Shown here: positions 59,469 through 64,000 of the stretch, piece by piece
Layout: each line of letters opens with the position of its first letter
Position numbering within the stretch: the first letter of the stretch is position 1
Source of the DNA: Siniperca chuatsi
Taxonomy: Eukaryota; Chordata; Actinopteri; Centrarchiformes; Sinipercidae
Assembly: GCF_020085105.1 (NCBI RefSeq)
Contig: NC_058045.1
Coordinates: 11,231,833 to 11,295,832 of the forward strand
Reading direction: 5' to 3'
Length of the DNA: 64,000 nt
Notes under the pieces: model-generated
What the model was told of the DNA's origin: nothing
What the model saw: only the letters and a program-made list of their open reading frames with translations
Database searches by the model: none
Translations under genes and position numbers: made by a program

Positions 59469-62400
59469 TTATCTGAAAATCCTCAACACTGCTACAGACA
59501 GTCCAAGGGTGATCCATACTATCTGCGGCACAACAGTTGATGCATCATTAAATTTCCAAGGGGGAGTGTTTCCGTTCTTTGTATCTGGGATCATTTGCTC
59601 TGTAAGCTGATACTTTTTCACCACTTTGGTGTAGTCTTTTTCTTTGGAAACACACTCGTAGCTGCCATAGTTCTCTTGTGCCATGGCAGGGATGAGGTGC
59701 AGGCAGTCAGACTGCATTTGCAGACAAGGGCGGCTCTGGCCTCCATGCTCCCAGGTGTAGGCAGCGTGGTAAGAGTCTATAGGACATGACAGATAGAAAG
59801 GGACACCCAGGGGGACCGAGTGAGCTATCCTCAAATTCACTGGTGATAGAGAAGCTGTCTCTCGTTTGGTCCGGTTTATTTGCTTTTGTTCTAAAAGAAT
59901 AAAAAGAAGATAAAATAGATTAGATCCTTCTTTGAGCCTTTAGCAAGTGTGTAGTATGAATAACAGTCTCATCATTAGTTACCTCCTGCTGATGTAGAGC
60001 ACACGCTCATTTGTCCATCCATGACATTTTGAATCCCTCCACTGTGAACAAAAACAAAACACATGTACTGTTAAGTACATTTTTTTGTGTGAGAGATGAG
60101 TGATTTTGACATTGATCCTTTGAACCCGATGGTCCATTTTATTTTGGAAAAAGTTTGAGTTTCTAAACATTTTTTCTCATCTTCGCATCAACATTTATTC
60201 CTATCTTTGGCAGAAATGCAATATTCAAAAGAGCATGCAGAGAGCAGCTATTTCAATATTGTTGACTGTAATATGAAAAGACTTTGTGCAGTATATCACA
60301 AGTCTACTAAAGAGTCTCGGTATGAACACTGTCCACACTTACGGGACAGTCGGGGTGCATCCAAACTTCGTCCAGGCACAGTACGGGTCCCGGGCCAGAA
60401 CACAATCTGAGCAGGAGTCATTGTACTCCTCACACCTCTGGAGGTCCACGGTATAAATTTTGTCTGAAAAACCCACCACTAGCTTTTTCTGAGCAAAGGG
60501 AGACAGAAACATAATTTCACTTTAAACATGCATTTATAGATCTTTTGGTCCCTTGGGTGCAGTGCAACAAGCTGTAAACACAACATTGACATATTATCAC
60601 CTTATAAAGTTATGTTAAATGTGCTAGCAGTGAATTGGCTATTTGCACAACCAGCAGACACGAAACATTTGCATTTGGAGTCGTGTTTCTGGCTCCCTGA
60701 GGTATTTAAGTCCCATATCCATATCCCATTGATCCAGTTAATAGGGAAATATTGATTAGTGCAGCTTTAAATTATAAAATTGTGAGAAATAAAATTTCAC
60801 TAATGCAAAAAAAAATAATCTTTTATCTATTATAAGTGAAGACGCTGACAAAAACACTGCTGAGCTGTACCTTTTTGGAGTCAAGCTTCAGTGATTGTAT
60901 GGTTGAACTGCTGAAGAGTTGTGTTTCAGAGATGATAAAAGGTTCTGACCCAGCTTCTAACACTTTATGGATCTTCCCAGAATCTGTTGGAACAGCACAC
61001 AAACAGCATTTAGAAACAATGTTATTTTGGGAGTGAGACTGTAAGCTATATTTTTAGCGCACAGTTCCTAGCAGAGATTACAATACAAGATTTTGAGCCA
61101 GACCAAAAATAAGCATAAATAGCTAAACAACATATAGCACATATGGTGCATTTTCCCAAACAGAACATACCAGTGGCTAGAAGCAGAATGTTATACATGT
61201 GCTGGTCTGCCGCCTGGACTCGGTCCACAGCTATCTTGGTGTAATTGTTGCTGCTTATATAAAATGGAGCTGTATGATGCAAAGACTGAACCCAGTCAGT
61301 CATTTCTGGGTAATCCTTCACCATGTTGACAGTGGCCAGTGGCAGGCTCCGGCTGTTTTTTACACACTGAAAAAATACATGGACACAAAGTTTTTTTTAT
61401 TTAAAAGTAGTCTGCATACTGTAGGAAATGGGAACATAAACTGAATGTTTGTAGGACACTCAGGTTAAGGAATTTGACCATCTTCAGGTACATAAAACTG
61501 AAGGCATCTGAAATTGTATAAAAACAAATCAGAGACAAACATTTCCTCAAGCTAGACATAGCAACAAGACCATGTCCTTAAAGGAAAAGCAATTATTAGT
61601 CACTGGATCAGTAAACAGTTTGCTGTTTGTGGGCCCCTTTAGTTCCTCAAGTACAGGTTTGAACATAAATAGACTTCATGTAAAAAACTACAGTCTGAAT
61701 CCATGGGTGGAAACACTGAACCACACTTAGTAACATTTTCCACATTTCCACCCATTTATGTAACATGCCTGTTTTTTTAACCTACAGTCCTACTCAGTGA
61801 CATGTGATATACAATTACTAACCACAATAATAAATGTGAGTGAACCCAAAATGCATTAGAGGGCTAGAAACAAAGGAGGAAGAAGAAAGTGAAGTATTGT
61901 GTCTCTGCATATCTACATAGCAACAAAACAAAATCCTTACTGTTCCTGGCCTTGGTTTAGGAATGTCTTTGTTGTAGCCCTTGAAAGTTGAGTTCTCAAA
62001 TATTTCTTCAATCATTCCTACTGAATAGATGCACACTGCTGTGGAGTTCCTAGAAGAGAAACAAGATAACTAAAGTTAGCATAAAAAGGGCAGTTTTATC
62101 TATATATTAGTTATTGCCTCAACCATGGTAATGGTTAGGGTTGCGATTTTGTCCCATTGCCTCATTCTGTTTGTCTGTTCGCAGAATATCTTAAAAGTAA
62201 TGATTGATTACAAAGCAACAGAATAAGTGATAAACCCTCCTTTACACTTACAAATAAATATTCAATTTCCACTTCAGACATAAGAGCTGTGCCAATCTTA
62301 CAGAGGCTCGGTCCCTTGGCCATACAGCTTGACCCATACTAAGGACTAAAAGTCAGGATATCTCTGCCTTTGCTGCTTTGATTTTGACCATCCTTTTAAA

Positions 62401-63063
62401 AATCTGTCTCTTTCATGAATCCCCCAACTTTATAGAAGAGCAATCCTAAATTGCTGGAGCACCCCTTTAAGTAAATTTTAAGTACAATCATGAAAATGCG
62501 TGTCTCCTAATGTGAGACTAAAATGTAGTAGGGAATGAAGTTAACAGTCAATCTTATGTATGGGTCTAACCTTGAAGTCTGGACCCATGCATAAGAGGGT
62601 AGAAATAGTACATTATGTAACCTCAGGAGCAGATTTGGATTTAGTCTTTTGTTATTATTGATTGGATGTGGCAGACCCACTCTCTTTTGTGTTTTTTATT
62701 TGTATTAAAACCTTTTCTGCAACATACTGTATAGGTCAAAACCTACAAGCCTGGTTTAGTTTTGTCCCAGTGGGCGGAAACATTTCAAAATGCTGAGCTT
62801 TCAGTTTTAAGTGAGAGCCATTCTGTGTTTCCATGTCAGCATGTTGCTCAGTTGGTGTTAATAAAGGAAAGGAAGGCGTCTAACCAGCTGCTTGTGAAAA
62901 GGGCATAGACTTTAGTGTCATGCCAGTCCTCGGCTTGCATCACATAAATGTCTTGGAGACGGTTGAAATAGAGTGACTCCTCTGGAAACCCACAGACAAG
63001 CCGGGCCTTGAGGAAAGATGTCCACATGTTCTGGAAGAATCTTTTTGATCCGCCTTCATCTAC
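59469..63063 (-). CDS. sema7a: Semaphorin-7A, C-terminal half (7 exons; 5' end off window)
   Basis: A GPI-anchored semaphorin that signals through plexin-C1 and beta-1 integrin. Exons on the minus strand: 62885-63063, 61941-62049, 61171-61366, 60871-60983, 60343-60488, 59983-60041, 59469-59890. All are GT-AG with consistent phases, giving 407 codons and TAA. Order: sema domain (SFLKARLVCGFPEESLYFNR, ENSTFKGYNKDIPKPRPGTC, GKIHKVLEAGSEPFIISE), a PSI module (CEEYNDSCSDCVLARDPYCAW), a linker with RTKR, an Ig domain (YLSCPIDSYHAAYTWEH...GSYECV) and a hydrophobic C-terminus (IVWITLGLSVAVLRIF) fitting a GPI signal. The single Ig plus GPI tail, with no thrombospondin repeats or transmembrane-cytosolic part, points to class 7. 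At least the first third of the protein lies beyond position 64000. Confidence 0.9.
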
Positions 63064-64000
63064 CTGCAAAATGATACCAATAAATTACACCAAGACGACG
63101 CTCTTTCACTTTTCTTGCAAACTAAAATTCATCAAAAAAGGGTTATTTGATAGGACTATCTGTAACAAAACACCTGACCGCTTTAGGGTAAGTCTTGTTT
63201 TGCACAGATGTCAAACAACAAGGGTGTTGAAAAGACTGTATTTCACCACAATAATAGTATGCCACACTGCAGCAGATGGTTGCACTACTACATTAATCTG
63301 GTTAAATACTTTAATTATATGTATGCCTTGGTCAAAGCCTGGCATTATAGTCACGTAACTGTAAGATATCACGCTGCCCACAAAATTTCCATCTACCTTT
63401 GTTTTTTAGCACAGTACAAGTAAATAATACATTTCCTAGGTTATCATACTATCCATGATGACAGCCTAAGCCCTCAGTATAAGCATATAAATATGACATA
63501 CTCTACTGATAAAACTGTAAATACTGTCTGACCTTAACCATTGTTACTGGAAGAAACAAAGATTAAAGTAGACAAAGAAAACTGGTTTCATCTCCTTCGT
63601 TTGGCAAATTCAGGTGGGGTTACTGTAAGAGCTGCAGCAGACGCTACTAGAACATTAACAGCTCTGCTGAAGCGTCCCACAATTCAATTTCTGTTTATTC
63701 TAATTGAAACCAGAAGAAGAAAGTAATTGTTTGCGAGAACATCATGTAAAATGCATTAATTTATATACTACATTATAAATCTAATTAAAGTGTGGAGCAC
63801 AGACTTGTTGTGTTAGACTGATCTGTTTCCATTCATGTGTAAAGTCATAGTTTCAAAGTTCATTCTTTACCTTGGTAACAGTTAACAAAAAAATCTCACC
63901 TCACCGAGGTTCATTTATTCTGTCTTCTGGTGCTTTTGATCACATTACATGACCATCGGCAAATGGTAACAACTGGACTAACGCCATCTGCTGATGAAGA
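63064..64000. other. sema7a intron, next exon not found
   Basis: The exon at 62885-63063 begins in phase 0, so further exons must exist upstream. I found none with semaphorin similarity before the window ends. A donor-like site (ggtgag/gtgaga, complement near 63898) is preceded by an uninformative open frame. Confidence 0.45.

Noticed and set aside
59050-59610. 186-codon plus-strand open frame at the sema7a 3' end
   Set aside because: It is antisense to the L2 fragment and the sema7a last exon, with no independent similarity.

Overview
This window is vertebrate nuclear DNA, almost certainly from a ray-finned (percomorph-type) fish. The protein genes are split by GT-AG introns, the intergenic DNA is AT-rich, and the repeats are those of teleost genomes: TTAA-flanked MITEs, hAT-type elements, L2-clade LINE tails, a chromodomain Ty3/gypsy retrotransposon and CA microsatellites. 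There is no bacterial or viral gene organisation and no CRISPR array, rRNA or tRNA that I could support.

Layout. (1) About 1.4-30.7 kb, minus strand: scattered exons of a ccdc33-like gene (two C2-type domains). The best are at 15744-15877, 8769-8865, 6896-6967, 6279-6376, 1636-1765 and 1396-1476. A Ty3/gypsy LTR retrotransposon (10957-15682, minus) sits in an intron. At least two exons carry single-base frame breaks, so this copy may be decaying. (2) 33975-47596, plus strand: a complete 17-exon stra6 gene (retinol/RBP4 receptor, 660 codons), reconstructed with every splice phase consistent, with a poly(A) signal at 48325. (3) 50018-52153, minus strand: islr2, one intact coding exon (711 aa) with a likely 5' UTR intron and a CpG-rich upstream block. 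(4) 59469-63063, minus strand: the last seven coding exons of sema7a (sema domain C-terminal part, PSI, Ig, GPI signal); its 5' exons lie beyond the right edge.

Gene order. ccdc33 and stra6 are head-to-head, and stra6 and islr2 are tail-to-tail with poly(A) signals under 600 bp apart. From memory, this matches the CCDC33-STRA6-ISLR/ISLR2 block of human 15q24. sema7a lies next to islr2 here, whereas in mammals it is on the far side of CCDC33/CYP11A1, so one breakpoint has moved.

Functional themes. stra6 handles vitamin A uptake; islr2 (Linx) and sema7a are cell-surface neuronal guidance proteins. Regulatory candidates include a perfect DR4 nuclear-receptor repeat in stra6 intron 2 and a repeat-borne DR0/DR1/DR1 array in stra6 intron 13. 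Mobile DNA is the other theme: a hAT-like element with a perfect 8-bp target duplication between islr2 and sema7a, and a nested repeat pile-up that begins 6 bp after the sema7a stop codon.
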